Of a DNA stretch of 64,000 nt, positions 24,121 through 35,828 are shown piece after piece. Under the pieces are notes generated by a model. It worked only from the letters and a program-made list of their open reading frames with translations, was not told where the DNA came from and searched no databases. The stretch spans positions 18,501-82,500 of the forward strand of contig RPFO01000053.1 of assembly GCA_009746045.1 (NCBI GenBank), written 5' to 3'. This DNA comes from Mesostigma viride (taxonomy: Eukaryota; Streptophyta; Mesostigmatophyceae; Mesostigmatales; Mesostigmataceae). Position numbers and translations under genes: made by a program. Positions within the stretch are counted from its first letter, which is position 1. Each line of letters begins with the position of its first letter.

Positions 24121-27046
24121 CGATGGCCATTGTAGTCCGTGGGATCCATACTCGGGACCGGGTGGGTAGGTGGGAACTCATGTGGTTGCAGAGGGGAGGC
24201 CGTGGGACGAGCTCGTTAGGTGGTTTAGTAGGTGTTGGTGTGGAAGGTGGTGTAGGTAATACGGAAGGGTGGTGGTCACGTAGGTTAGTTAGGGGGACTC
24301 AAGGTGGATGGTCGGGTGGGTCAGCGTATGGTTTGGGGGAGGAGCCGGGAGGGCGGTGTTACGGTGTTGTGGGGGACCTCGGTGTGGGGGCAAGAGTGGT
24401 CCGTAGTCAGGTGGGGATGGATATCGGCATATGTGGATGTCTGTAACGTATATTTGTGGGTGGGCCGGGTATGGAACAGGAAGGGGGGTGGGGCGAGTGG
24501 GAGTTAGCGGGGTGGAGGGTGCTGGCATTGTTGCGAGTTGGTTGGAGGCACATGGACACACGTAATGGCAAGGGTAACTGCATGCATAGAAACATTGTAC
24601 CAGCTGCTCCTAGAACATCTACCACCCTCAACATGCAACAACCAACAGCAACCGACAACCGCCGACAGTGACAACGTTAGCAAGATGTGACGCCAATTCC
24701 ATGGAGACCCGGATGTAATTTCGGGTGGTGCCTAGTCCTGCCGTGCACTTCTACCTTAATTTGGGGCCGCATAACTAACGCCGCATAACGTTTGGTGCAA
24801 CAAGGGCTCGGGGCCCGTATGGTGGCAGCCGGTAGGTGGAGACCTTGATTGCCAAAGATATCCGGCGTGGCGGAGGGGCCGGTGGCAACAATATGGAGGA
24901 GGCGATGGAGCGATGGAGGAAGGGTAGGCAGTAGCCCGGTGCCCAGCAGCGGCGGAAGTGGAAATATTGCTTGACGTGGTGCGTGCGGTGGGATTGACCT
25001 AGGCACTGCCTACTATCACCCGGACATTTCCTGTTATGGCACAGCCCGCAGCCGGCCAAGGGGGAGACGGGCCTTCATTGCTGCGAATTAAGAATTAAGG
25101 GCGTGATATTGCATGGGGGAAAAAAAATTATGCCGAGAGTCTCAGGGCGGCTCGCGTGGTGACAGCTGCAGCGTGAGGGCCGAGGAGCTCAAGATGTAGG
25201 TCTCGTATATTTGGGCCACTGGTGAGGTCGCCAATGTGATGGAGGCCTCTCCATCGTGCCAGTCGGACATCACTCAACAGCCAGAGGGTCGGCTGACGGG
25301 CTGAGTTCTAGAATTCTGTGGGCCTAGAATTCTGTTGACTGCACAGAATTGACCCCGGAAAGATCGAATCGCGGGCATGGGCAGGCGAGGTAATAGAGGG
25401 GAACATAGCGCCAGCGGTTAAGGAAATAAAGTCCTGTGTACAGTGCTGCGCCGCAGAAGCAGTCGAGGCGTCGGCTCAGTTGGCACGGAGACGAGAAGTC
25501 TGTCAAAACTGCGCATTGATGCCTGGTGGCGAAATGAGAGCACATTATGTAGTTCTCGCGCTGGCGGTTTTCATGGGCTAAATTTTATTTTACTTCTCGA
25601 AGCGTGCGCGGGTGAAAATCGTAAGTCCGCCATAGCCGCCATTTCAAACATTTTGTGCGTGTGCGGCGTGGATCACTTGCCCGAAGTCCAGCGGGACAGG
25701 TGGAACAGGAGTGGTGACATACAGCCATGCTATTTGGGGGACCAATACCGCCACCGCCAGGTTGAAATGTCCGGCCCCCATATTGAACTCAGGGTCCAAT
25801 GCCAACCGCCGGAATGAAACTTGCTGGCCCCCAGTATGCTAGCGCCCCCCTGGGGCGCCGCCACCGGTGCGCCGACAGCCGGCCCCCATATGCCCCCCCC
25901 CAACGCGCTGAAATTTTCGTGTTCAGTGACCAGATCACAATTTGATCCGGGCGCAAAATGATTGGCTGTACGGTACGAACAAAAAACGAAATTTTAGTAT
26001 CGAAGTTCCGCAGCGCTTGCTGAATTTGCCCCGGAAGCCCGGGGGGACTTTCCCCGCTGAAAGGTGTCCGCGGAACCGAATTGTAGCCAACGCGGAAGCG
26101 TGTGAAGACAACGCAGCAGACGAGCACTTGCCACGTGGCAAATTCCCTTCGGCAGTAGGCTCGCCATATGGGGGCCATGACCACCCGCCGGCAGGCTATT
26201 TCAGCCGCAGCCCCTATATTTATTTAGGGGCCGGACCAATGCAGCCACCGGCAGCCTTGGGGCCAGACCCTAGTACCCGTGAAATTTTGGCTGGACATGT
26301 CACCCCTCCTGGTGGAACCTTGTGACCGTGCCAGCTCGTACAGACCAGGCCGGACGTCCAAATTTAGAATAGTAGCGGAGATTCCCAGAGCCCAACAGAG
26401 GGCTAGGGCCTAGGGACTAGGGCACTGTGTACATACTGACGTCCAGGTCTACAGATACCGGTATATACAGGGCTACAGTAGGAGAGGCTAGGATTTGGGA
26501 AGTAGGAACCTAGGTACGCGAATATCGGCAGAATAAGCAGAAAGCAGGCTTGAACCAGGAGGTAAAAATGCAATTGATGTCCTAGACCCAGGCTTTGCTT
26601 TTGTAAACCTCGTCGGTCCCTATGGCAAGGTCGCTTGCATTGCCAATAATTTTGTGATGGAAAGATAAATGGATGGTCGCTGGCTTTCGTGGCTTTTAAC
26701 AATCTTGCCCGCTGTGGCAAGTAGTGAACATGCTGAAAGCATCTGCAGATGACATGATGATATAAGGATAGTCAGTCAACTTTGGGACAGCAGCACAGGT
26801 TACTTGAACTTGTGCCCCTAAGTGGTACAAGTTACAAGCCCTATTCCAGGAAGAAATAATCTCGTAGTGATGCGTCGCTTTAGTTTGGCCATTGTTATTT
26901 AGCATGGGTAATTTGCGGATCGTTCGTCGCTTGGTAGCGACCCCGTCGCGGCATGAACGGACATTGTAAACCGTGGCCATTGGCGGGCAAATGATAACGG
27001 TTGGGGATACTTGCGTAGATTATCGAGCAAGTGGTGCTCTACTCTA
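24121..27046. other. Gene-free region upstream of the 27-kb gene
   Basis: No exon recognised. Between about 25756 and 26250 GC-rich motifs recur in both orientations (CCGGCCCCCATAT versus CCATATGGGGGCC), suggesting a decayed foldback, but no clean termini are visible. The last few hundred bases are the presumed promoter of the gene at 27047. Confidence 0.4.
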
Positions 27047-29020
27047 ATGTCACGGCCAATGTACGACGAGCAGAATGCTCGGCCCCAAGCCAACACGGCC
27101 GTCCCCGCCTTCATCCTTCGCAAGCTGCCCACATTCGGCATACCTGCCAAGCTGCAGAAACAGCCCGCCCCGGTGCGCCGGGACGTGGCCGCCGCGCTCC
27201 CCGAGGAACAGAGCTTTGAGCTGCAGTCCTCAATGGGCCTCCTCAACAAAGAAGGCCGCTTCAGCAAGATGCCCAAGGATGCCTACCCGTACCCCGTCAT
27301 CCCTGGCGAGCCCCTGGGCATCAGTTCCCCGAGCTCCCCTCTCTCACCGGGCCACCCCGGCGCGAGCCAAAAGTTACTTCCCTTCAACCTGCGCGGGAAG
27401 GGCCCGATCTCTGGCCCCGTTACGGCGCGCAGCACGATCGGCGCGGCGACCCTAAAGCCCAAGATCGATGTCCCCCCTCTCAAGCACCGCGGCAAGGACA
27501 TGGCGGCCACCAAGGAGCGGCTGGCTGCTCTCGTCCGGCATTCGCGTGAGGTCACCCGAGAGATGCAGGCGCGCACCGCTGAGTACGAGATGCTCACGCA
27601 CACCGTGCAGGTGCCACCTGGCGCCAGGCCACGCACCTCGTACGACCCGGCGGCGGCGGCAGCAGCGGATCGGCGCAAGGGAAGCCCGCGGGGCAATCGA
27701 GGGGGTGATGGCGAGGTCAACACGTGGTCAAGGGAGGCGGACGAGGAGCCAGGGGGGAGGGAACGGCATGGCAGGCATGGGGACGGGGACGCGGAAGGGG
27801 GGGATGCGATGGCAGCCACTTTTTCCCCCCCCGTAGGCAAGGGCAGGGACCGGGGCGGGCACACGCCACGACGGGGCGTGCGGGAGGTTGACCGACTGAC
27901 ACCTGGCAGAGACCCTGCGGTCCCGAGGCATGGAGGTAGCGTGAAGGAGGGGACGGGGGAGGATGAAGGTTCGCTTCCCCCGAGTGTGCTGGCAGACAGC
28001 CCCTTGCCGTGCTGGGATTGGGAGGAGGACGCGGGCGGGGGGGGCCAGGACAGCCACCGCAGCAACGCACATGAGCAAGGGGAGGTCAGCCACCGCAGCA
28101 ACGCCAGCCGTGCCAGCCAGCGGTCCGACAAGGGTGTTGACGACGACGAGAGAGACGAGGGAGAGGCGGGCGAGGGGGATTTCAGTGGTGGAACCCTGGC
28201 GGAATCAGGCGCGGCGGGCGCAGACAATCCTGATAGGGAGGACACGGGAGCAGGGCCAGGGGGCGAGGGGGGGCTGGGGACGCCCCAATACCTGCCAGGG
28301 GGTGGAGACAAAGGCGCCGGGCAGCAACCGCTGGCGGCGCAGCCATCCCCTCGGATAAACACTACCGGGGGCACGGCGCGCCCCCCCTCGGCATCCCGCG
28401 AGTCTCCCCGCCCGTCCTCTGCGCCGCACGACGTGGACGAGCTGAGGGAGGCCGCGCGTGCCGAGGTCAAGATGGCCTACTTGGAGATGCAGATGCTGGG
28501 TGGAGGGGGAAACACGCTGGGTGCAAACACGTTAGGCGGCAGCGGGACACCCACACGGCGGCCATCCTCTCGAGGGATGGTTGTGGGTGGCAGCACGGTG
28601 GGGAGCAGCAGCGCTGTGGGTGCCACCACCCGCAAGATCGTGGTCCACAAGGCGGACAAAGTGGCGGCGGGCGGTGGGTTCATTCTGCGGCAGAAACCGG
28701 CAAGCGGTTGCGCGCCGTCCCTGTCGCCCAGGAGCGCCCCGATGCGCTCGAACACGGCGCCGATGCTGCAGCTGATACCGACAGAGCGGCCCTTCCCTCT
28801 GACAGGTGGCCCCGCCCCCGCCACGTATGGTGAGGTCATACAGCGGATGCTCCTGCTGGAGCAAGAGATGGGGGGGTCGGCCACCGAGGCGATCGCCGCG
28901 GAGATACTGCGGCAGCGGCGCGAGGGGGAGGGGGCGAGAGGCACGCCCTCGCCGACCCCCTTGGTGTCCATGGGGGGTGGGCTTGCCAGGACTTCTGTGC
29001 GGACGCCCAGCGGACACTAG
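27047..29020 (+). CDS. Single-exon, largely disordered 657-residue protein
   Basis: An uninterrupted frame from ATG 27047 (a second ATG follows at 27059) to the stop at 29020, GC-rich with strong codon bias. Residues 1-150 are the most gene-like (PAFILRKLPTFGIPAKLQ, YPYPVIPGEPLG). A helical stretch ATKERLAALVRHSREVTREM lies at about 160-190. Residues 200-480 are Gly/Asp/Glu/Ser/Arg low complexity with repeated SHRSNA motifs. Two short helical segments near the C-terminus (DELREAARAEVKMAYLEMQM and YGEVIQRMLLLEQEMGG) could be coiled-coil or binding helices. I do not recognise the family. It has no signal peptide or membrane segment. The absence of introns, unlike its neighbours, is notable. Possible roles (scaffold, flagellar or cytoskeletal protein) are guesses. 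Confidence 0.7.
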   Translation: MSRPMYDEQNARPQANTAVPAFILRKLPTFGIPAKLQKQPAPVRRDVAAALPEEQSFELQSSMGLLNKEGRFSKMPKDAYPYPVIPGEPLGISSPSSPLSPGHPGASQKLLPFNLRGKGPISGPVTARSTIGAATLKPKIDVPPLKHRGKDMAATKERLAALVRHSREVTREMQARTAEYEMLTHTVQVPPGARPRTSYDPAAAAAADRRKGSPRGNRGGDGEVNTWSREADEEPGGRERHGRHGDGDAEGGDAMAATFSPPVGKGRDRGGHTPRRGVREVDRLTPGRDPAVPRHGGSVKEGTGEDEGSLPPSVLADSPLPCWDWEEDAGGGGQDSHRSNAHEQGEVSHRSNASRASQRSDKGVDDDERDEGEAGEGDFSGGTLAESGAAGADNPDREDTGAGPGGEGGLGTPQYLPGGGDKGAGQQPLAAQPSPRINTTGGTARPPSASRESPRPSSAPHDVDELREAARAEVKMAYLEMQMLGGGGNTLGANTLGGSGTPTRRPSSRGMVVGGSTVGSSSAVGATTRKIVVHKADKVAAGGGFILRQKPASGCAPSLSPRSAPMRSNTAPMLQLIPTERPFPLTGGPAPATYGEVIQRMLLLEQEMGGSATEAIAAEILRQRREGEGARGTPSPTPLVSMGGGLARTSVRTPSGH

Positions 29021-29510
29021 TGCTAACGGGGCCGTGCGAGAGTTACGCCTGGGATGCAACAAACGTCTGCACGATGTCAGCTACACTAGCATTAGGCTTT
29101 TTCAAGGGCGGTAGAATTTGAGCCAATCCCGACAAATTATTTTCGTAATTAATTAAAGGAACGTCAGCAGCACAACCAGCTCAGGCCTGTATGATGCTTC
29201 GAGAATCCATGGCATGAAAATTCAATCAAGCCTATCTGTATACATGACGTCTTCAACACAGAGGGGAGACAACGTGATGGATATATGAAATATGTTGGTG
29301 CCAATATTACGTGGCAGTTAGACGTTTTAATTTGCGCGAAATGCCATTTGAGTATGCAGATCAATTAATTAATTAATCTGGGCTCTGGCATATACCTGTT
29401 GGCCAAATACTATAGTTTTACATGGATCATGGTATATCAATGGACTATAATGATCATCATGGTCGCCTTTTCGAACTTGAGTGAGGTGTTTGACTTGTTG
29501 GGAGTAAGTA
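29021..29510. other. Intergenic, A/T-rich
   Basis: 3' flank of the 27-kb gene. TTAATTAATTAATTAA occurs near 29364-29377. No gene seen. Confidence 0.4.
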
Positions 29511-29615
29511 AGTACTTGCGTGTCATGCGCATGGGCATGCCACGGAGAACTAGACTAATCTCATTAGAAAATAAGTACACGAAAGTTACAAATATCGTCT
29601 GCATCATGCCCCAAC
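29511..29615. mobile_element. Half copy of a foldback element
   Basis: Bases 29556-29612 match the right arm of the foldback element at 55691-55850 (TAATCTCATTA ... CACGAAAG.TACAAATATCG). The adjoining 27 bases at 29521-29547 are identical to that element's loop but in the opposite orientation. Confidence 0.7.
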
Positions 29616-29639
29616 CATACAGTCACCAGAGGGGGATGT

Positions 29640-29925
29640 TATCCTCATCTGAGCTGTCCTCTATACTGTAATGGCAGGCGATCGGGCGGTAGTGGAGCGG
29701 CTATCCTCAGGGGCAATAACCTCCACCTGCAGACTTCTGCCCTGCATTCTCATGGGCGCGGGGGGAAGGTGAGCCACGAAAAACTAGCTAAGGTAACTAA
29801 CTCTAAGCTACTAAAATCCTAACTACTCTGTAGTCAGTAAAGCTCCCCTTCCGCCTGGCCGCATGGGAGGGGGGGGGCGGCTTGCCCAAATTAGGGGCTG
29901 GCGTGTGGGCCTAGCTGGGCAATAT
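29640..29925 (-). mobile_element. LINE 3' fragment, minus strand
   Basis: Read on the minus strand it matches the end of LINE copy A: GGGCAAGCCGCCCCCC, a GGCGGAAGGGGAGCTTTACTG-like tract, then TAGTTAGGATTTTAGTAGCTTAGAGTTAG. Its 5' end abuts the tail of another LINE at about 29930. Confidence 0.65.
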
Positions 29926-29927
29926 GA

Positions 29928-30375
29928 ATTGAATTGAATTGAATTGTAACATAACTCCGTTGGGAGTATATGTAGCACATAGCCCAGAGAAGGGGCATAT
30001 GGCCTATCATACATTCTAAGCTACTTCCTGCAAGGGTGGGAATGTAAACAACACTTGCTCTAGGTGCACTAGGGCACCTGCACCACCCAGAGTTTCAGGC
30101 AACACCCAGCGAAGGGGAGCCTGTCATAGGTGGGGAAGATCATCATGCAGCTATATGTACAAGAGCTAGGACATGGCTTGAATCTCTACAGAGAGCATCT
30201 CTCTGCATGGCATAGCATGGCGAAATTCTTAATGCAACATCCATGGGGGTCCCGTTATAGGCAGGGCTTGGCTAAATTCTGTAGACAACATCCATGGGGG
30301 CCATTATGGGCGCACATGCGCGTGGGCCACATGCTAGGCTAAGCCTGACTAATCTACACTACTGGTATGAATTCC
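29928..30375 (-). mobile_element. 3' region and tail of the ORF1-bearing LINE, minus strand
   Basis: Lies directly downstream of the ORF1 pseudogene. It ends with GTGCTACATATACTCCCAAC and the hairpin CTCCCAACGGAG (29955-29966, minus), then a tail of AATTC repeats (29928-29946). A duplicated block (ACATCCATGGGGG) occurs at about 30238 and 30289. I see no reverse transcriptase between ORF1 and the tail. Confidence 0.6.
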
Positions 30376-31726
30376 CTAGTCTGGGGTGGCAGGAGGGGGC
30401 TGCCAAGGCTTGTGGTCAACGTGGATGACCGCCCCCCTCCAGTATACCGGCTTCCCCCCTGCGCTGTGCCGGAGCTGAAGGTAGGTCGGCCATAGCTCGC
30501 GTCGCCGCTGTTGCTGGGCCAGGGTCAAGTCGTCGTCCAGCGTGAAGCGAGTCCTCGAGAGCTTCTTGCGGCATTTAAGGAACGCCAGCGTGTCCGCCAT
30601 GTACTTAAAGGTGAGGATCACGGGTGCCGGGCCAGCCTTCCCCCGCGCGCGGGGGAGGCGGACAGCCGACATGTCCAGCTCACCAGTGAGTAGCATGGGG
30701 GCAAGAATGTCGCGCGCTTAAATGCCTCAAGAAGGCTCGTGGAGGTCTCACCTGCCGGCTGGTCGAAGTGCTTGACGATGACATTGTGGCTGCGCCGGGC
30801 GATGTCGGTTTCCTCGCGAAGGTCGAGGGCTTGTTGCTTGAGTTGTGCCGAGATGGTGGAGGTGGTGGAGGTGGTGTGCTGCTTAAGCAAGTCCGCCCAG
30901 GTGGAGGGAGCATCGCCGGCCGGGCCAGCAGGCGCCGGCTGGGCGGCGATGTCCTTCACCGCCTGGGCGGTGAGGCCGGCGGTGTCATGCAAGCTCTCAA
31001 GGGCGTTGGCGGTGGCTTGAAGGCGTTGGTCGAGGTCGAGGAGCTGGGCTTTGATGTCGGCAGTGGAGGCGGAAATGGCAGTGGAGGTGGAGGCGGCAGC
31101 GGCGGAAATGTGAGGAAGTTCAGCAGCCAGCGTGCCACCCATTGCTGCGACGTCAGCAGCAAGGGGGGTCACGTGCTGCTGAAAGGCTTCCGTGAGGATG
31201 GAACGGAGGGTGGAGGCGGAGATGGATGGAGCCCAGATCTCGCCGTCAGAGCGCTGGAGAAGGGAGTTGAGGACGGCGTGCTGGAGAATTCGGGGCGGGG
31301 GCAGCCAAGCATGGCGCCGTGGGCTAGCCAGGGGCTGCCGTTGCTGCAGAGGAGGCGACCTTGGTCGGAGAGATGGATGCACAGGTCGTAAAGCGAGGCG
31401 TAGTCCCCGAAGAAGATGCAGTCCATAGCATCGTCAGGAGACATGTTGTTCCAGTCGTGATCATCGACCGTGAAAGGGTGGTGCCGAAAGCGCGGTTCCG
31501 AGGGGCGGGACCATCCTGTTTTGTCGGCTGGGCGGGTGCGTTTCGGGTCAGGCGATGCCGATGGCGAGGCATTAAGCCCGGGAGGTTGCTGGGTGGCCAC
31601 CAGTGCACGACTAGTGTCACCGCTGCCTGCCGGACCTGATGGCGAAGCTGCAGCCGCAGCTGCCGCATTTTCATGGGCGAGCGCATCCGCCAAACTGCGT
31701 TGCGTCAAAGGACGTTTGCTCGTCAT
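30376..31726 (-). pseudogene. LINE ORF1 (L1-like RNA-binding protein), frameshifted
   Basis: Three collinear frames separated by two single-base shifts (about 31300 and 30690). N-terminal residues from ATG 31726 are Ala/Ser/Pro-rich, followed by RHHPFTVDDHDWNNMSPDDA. The middle is a long alpha-helical Ala/Thr-rich coiled-coil-like region (STADIKAQLLDLDQRLQATA). The C-terminal part (DMSAVRLPRARGKAGPAPVI, TFKYMADTLAFLKCRKKLSR, FTLDDDLTLAQQQRRRELWP) has the layout of L1-type ORF1 proteins: an RRM-like fold followed by a C-terminal domain ending in a LTxxQQxRRxxLxP motif. Such proteins bind the element's RNA. Identity comes from pattern recognition. Confidence 0.7.
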
Positions 31727-31856
31727 ATATTGCGTGTTAGATTCGGAAAATTATATCAGCATGTGCGTCTTAGAAAGACGAAGCGATAGTGATATTCACA
31801 GCTGAATTTGGGGCTCAAACGTGAAAGTTATGAGCTCCGCCGTCAGCCATGGCTAC

Positions 31857-31891
31857 CTCGTGGCTCGTGGCTCGTGGCTCGTGGCTCGTGG
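31857..31891. repeat. 7-bp repeat CTCGTGG x5
   Basis: Short perfect tandem array just upstream of the 34-bp repeat. Confidence 0.85.
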
Positions 31892-32000
31892 CTGTGGATG
31901 GTGGGCAATATGGTCTGCCATCTATTCTTGTCCGGCTGCGTGGCAGCCCAAGCTATGGAGAGATGGAGAAAATACGGTGTTCAAAGTGATCGAGCTGGGA

Positions 32001-32238
32001 GAATAAGGTCGGCCAGCAACTGATCTGTGTAGTTGAATAAGGTCGGCCAGCAACTGATCTGTGTAGTTGAATAAGGTCGGCCAGCAACTGATCTGTGTAG
32101 TTGAATAAGGTCGGCCAGCAACTGATCTGTGTAGTTGAATAAGGTCGGCCAGCAACTGATCTGTGTAGTTGAATAAGGTCGGCCAGCAACTGATCTGTGT
32201 AGTTGAATAAGGTCGGCCAGCAACTGATCTGTGTAGTT
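32001..32238. repeat. 34-bp tandem repeat x7
   Basis: Seven identical copies of a 34-bp unit beginning GAATAAGGTCGGCCAGCAAC, with no spacer between them. The identity implies recent expansion or homogenisation. Confidence 0.97.
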
Positions 32239-35150
32239 TATTAACTTTTTGCTGGTCTACCAACCCTCCTGGGTTTGTCCTTAGTTAGGGCCATGCCACG
32301 TCAGGATATGCCGCCCTGGCTGGCCAAGCCGCTGTGGGCCGGCCTGGCCAAGGGCCGCGGTGCATGTCTACCTGACTGGTTCGGGCAATTTATGTACACG
32401 TGACTGCGTCACATGAGTGAGCAGAAGTCCTCAGTGTGAGGGGAATATAGGATGGAATGGATGATGCGCAGCCTCGACAAACTTAAATCGAGCTGCTGTC
32501 GGCATTCCCGGCCGTCGACAGCAGCAGCTCGTGCGACACCAACTCCTGCGGACGCCAACCCTCTCGCGCTGATCCCAGCTCTGCCCCCCGGTCTGCCTCC
32601 CTCGGCGCAATGCTCTACACCAAAATCGTCGTCCATTCCCAAGAAGACACGAACTTCCCATACCCAATGGAATGTCCGCCGCTTCGGTGCCGGCCAGCGG
32701 GATTTTTGCATCTTGGAAATTTTTACGCTCACGAAGGAACAACAATGTGACGATGTTATCAAGTTCCTGGCCCGCCACTGATGACGAAATTTTTCTGCCT
32801 ACTCCTATAGCTGGCGACCAAGCCCAACTGGGACTGGCTGCTTCAGCCTTCAAGAACCTGTCTCTGTTATAGGGGCCCACGTTGCATGCTGGCAACGCAG
32901 CTTCCAAGTTGGACTAGATCTCCTCAGCGGGCGCTGTGGTGCATAGCCAGACAGCTCATACACTGCTCAGTTGCCCGTACCTCGAGGTTGCCGGCTTGAA
33001 ATGTGCCACCAAAGGACTGCACTTGGCCGCCATTATACCTAGCATGAAGAAGCCACTGCACATCCCCGCCGGGTGAGCCGCTTGGCCACCATACCGCAGT
33101 TGTCTTCAACAGATAGTGCAAGCCCAATGGCCTCTACATATAGGCACATGCATCGTGCTCATGCTCTTGCTCTGGCCCTTGTCAACAATGATGAGATGCA
33201 TGCCCATGCATGCTTCACCATGTTTCTCCAAGCCATCCGTGACTACTTGCTTCAGATATGTCATTCAACTCCTGCACGTCCTCAGCCAGACTGTCAAACT
33301 AGCTGGTGCCCCATCCCTCACGTATTTTGGTGAGGACTGCGATTCTGGCTAGCAGCTTAGCGATCGTGCGTGGTTGTGCCTGAGTTTCTGGGTGAGTGGC
33401 AGTGGCATTGGAGCAAGAGGTGTTGAGCATGTGCGTGTGTCTATCCACTTGACAAACAACCCCTCCCAGCCCTGACATTGAGGTCCTCCGAGTTTGGCCA
33501 TGTGCCAGGTTGCCAGAATTCCGCAAACATGCATCACAGGGAAATAACGGATTGCTGGTTGTGCACACGGCATGAGAAAACAAAACACACATACCTGTCA
33601 GGAGGGCAGGCTTGGGTTGCTTCATTGGCGCTGGTTGCAGAGTGCGTAATAATAGCCCGCCATTGGCTCATTTACCCGTGCCCTTGGCCAGCACGCACAG
33701 CATGAACTGCATGAACTGCATGAACTGCATGGATGCGGCCGTCCAGGATGCCCTCTGCTCATCATTCCGAGGGTTATGAAGGCAGCTTGGGTGCTGGTGT
33801 GTAAGGCAGCTTGTGCATTGGTGTTTGCCGCCCGGTCCTGTGGCAGCACAGGTATAGCTGGCCTAGCCCGGCCACTGTCCTCTCTCCGCTCTCACGCAAT
33901 ATGCCACCCTCTCCACAAACCATGACAGTTCTCATGTGCATGCATGTCTTAAGATGCTTGTTGTTCAAAGGCAGATGCTTTCAGCTTAGAGACGGTGGGC
34001 ACGTATACAGTGGGTTTTATGGACTCACAAGCATGTGAAGCCATCGAGCATCCAAGAAAGCCACCAATTGCTTCTAGGTTTTCCATCAATCTTCGTGGTC
34101 AACCATGTCATGCAACATTACTTGCCGTGAGCACAATGCCAATAAATTGCAGCATGTACTGAACTAGAGCAAAGCAACAGCTTTGTGATCCATAGCCCTG
34201 CCTGCAAATCATTGCCATCGGCGGCAATAGCGCTGCAAGGCTGCCAGCCAGCCCGTAATATCTTGCCCGCAATCCGTCATGCACCCTCCAGGTTACGAAT
34301 ATCCGTGTGAAGAATTTCTTGACATCCCTAGCCTCTAAGGTAACCTGTACGTCGCTGATGTGAAGAAAAGGCTCGCCATGAAACCGTAGCTCGCTATACG
34401 ATTCATGACGCACCTCCCGTAAGATAAGAAGATGACCAAAAGAGAAACTCCGGAGATGGGGAACTGGTAACATATTCATCCGTGACAAGGTCAGGGATTA
34501 AACAAGGAGTGAATTGGCCCGTATAGATTTGAATAAGGGAACATACCGCTCGGAGGTATCCATGTCTGCCGTGCGCTTGATGTCTGTTTCGCACACGTAC
34601 CCCGCCGCAGAAACTCGTTCCGGCATTCACCTGCTGACCGCAGTTTGTGCATGTCCAGAGGCTGATAAAAGCCCCAACATCGTGGGCGTCTTTAGAGTCC
34701 ACAAAGCCTGCATTAAACATGTCACGTTCGGGGCTTAAACGCAGATATATACGAAGTATGGGTCTGCCAAGCCTGACGCAGCCTTGAAATTGGTCGGAAA
34801 TATGCGGTAGCTCAGGAAAAAAAATTTGCAGCGGTAATGAAGAAAGTCGTTCGGTCAAAGTCTAATTTAGAATTTAAAAATGCATCGTTTATGATGGAAA
34901 CCCCGATCTTAGGGCGCACTTCATCGGGAAAATTTTTTGCTGCGGTCAGGTGGGGTCGAGAGAAAATCTGCGACCATTCAGCCTTCAGGCACCCACCTAT
35001 GAATGACGCAACATGCTGTTCGATTCCGCAAATTTTATGGCGAAAAAAAAACAGTGGTGGATCGAATAACACCTTAGGAGGATAATCCTAAAATTTCAGC
35101 CTTGATAGTGCCTTTATACACGCTTAGCATCGCCTAGCTGCCAGACCGCC
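32239..35150. other. Region without a supportable gene
   Basis: Two stretches are open but unrecognised. A 109-residue frame on plus (32452-32781) begins MEWMMRSLDKLKSS. Two overlapping minus frames (34108-34488 and 34403-34858) carry a possible membrane segment (YYGLAGSLAALLPPMAMICR) and a CTNCGQQVNAGTSFCGG cysteine pattern. I cannot join them into a spliced gene. Short direct repeats (CATGAACTG x3 near 33700) also occur. Confidence 0.4.
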
Positions 35151-35159
35151 ATGCCTGTC

Positions 35160-35763
35160 GCCCGGAATTCGGTCACTTTCGTGCACGCGCACACCAAAAA
35201 TCGCATTTGGCGCCACTTTTCGGGTACCGCTTACGAGGGCAGATTTTGGCGCGGCTCGTACCGTTGTGGCCTTCTATTCCCCCATCCGGTCCCCACATCC
35301 GGTCCGAGGATGCGGATGGCGCTGCCTTCTATTCCCCCAACCACCGGCCTGACATCGTGGTGCTGGACTTTGAGGGGGGTGGCCGGCATCTGCTTATTGA
35401 CGTTTCGGTGGCGCGGCCCTTGGCTCTTAGCCACGTGGCTGGGGCCTCCCTCACGGCAGGTTACACGGCGGACCGGGCGGAGCGGGCCAAGCTCCTGGCC
35501 TACGGCGACGTCGGGCACCATCGTGTGGTGCCCTTTGTCCTGGAGGAGTTTGGGGCCATGGGGCCCCTGACCTCCGCCTTCTTCAAGGAGTGTTGCCGGC
35601 TCCGGGAGGACCGGCTGGACCTGGAGGGCCAGCGGGCCCCATGGTCGGCGCGGACCTGGACGTCATATTGGCGTCAGCGCTTGTCGGTGGCGCTGACTCG
35701 GGCCATGGCTGACATCATGCTCCGCCGTACGCGGGCTGATTTTGCGGTGCAGCAGGGCTATTA
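35160..35763 (+). pseudogene. LINE C-terminal fragment with restriction-like endonuclease domain
   Basis: The frame 35207-35763 reads RPDIVVLDFEGGGRHLLIDV followed by SVARPLALSHVAG, then a helical C-terminus ending LRRTRADFAVQQGY. RPD(I)..(D)xxLLIDVSVxxPL is the PD-(D/E)XK-like signature found C-terminal to the reverse transcriptase in one group of non-LTR elements. This is a different family from copies A-C. No RT is present upstream, so it is a 5'-truncated copy. Confidence 0.6.
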
Positions 35764-35828
35764 GGTTCCTCCCGTTAGGCGTTTCCATTGGTCTTATCGT
35801 AGTATAGAGCTTTGACATGGCTCTGTAT

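Noticed and set aside
25350-25440. Possible tRNA-like T-arm (GATTCGATC on the minus strand)
   Set aside because: No matching acceptor, D or anticodon stems.
32001-32238. CRISPR-like array
   Set aside because: The units are contiguous with no spacers, and the genome is eukaryotic.
32452-32781. 109-codon frame with a transit-peptide-like start
   Set aside because: No recognised family or splice partner; several alternative frames of similar length overlap it.
34108-34858. Two overlapping minus-strand frames with a hydrophobic segment and a Cys motif
   Set aside because: They could not be joined by sensible splice sites, and no conserved family was recognised.
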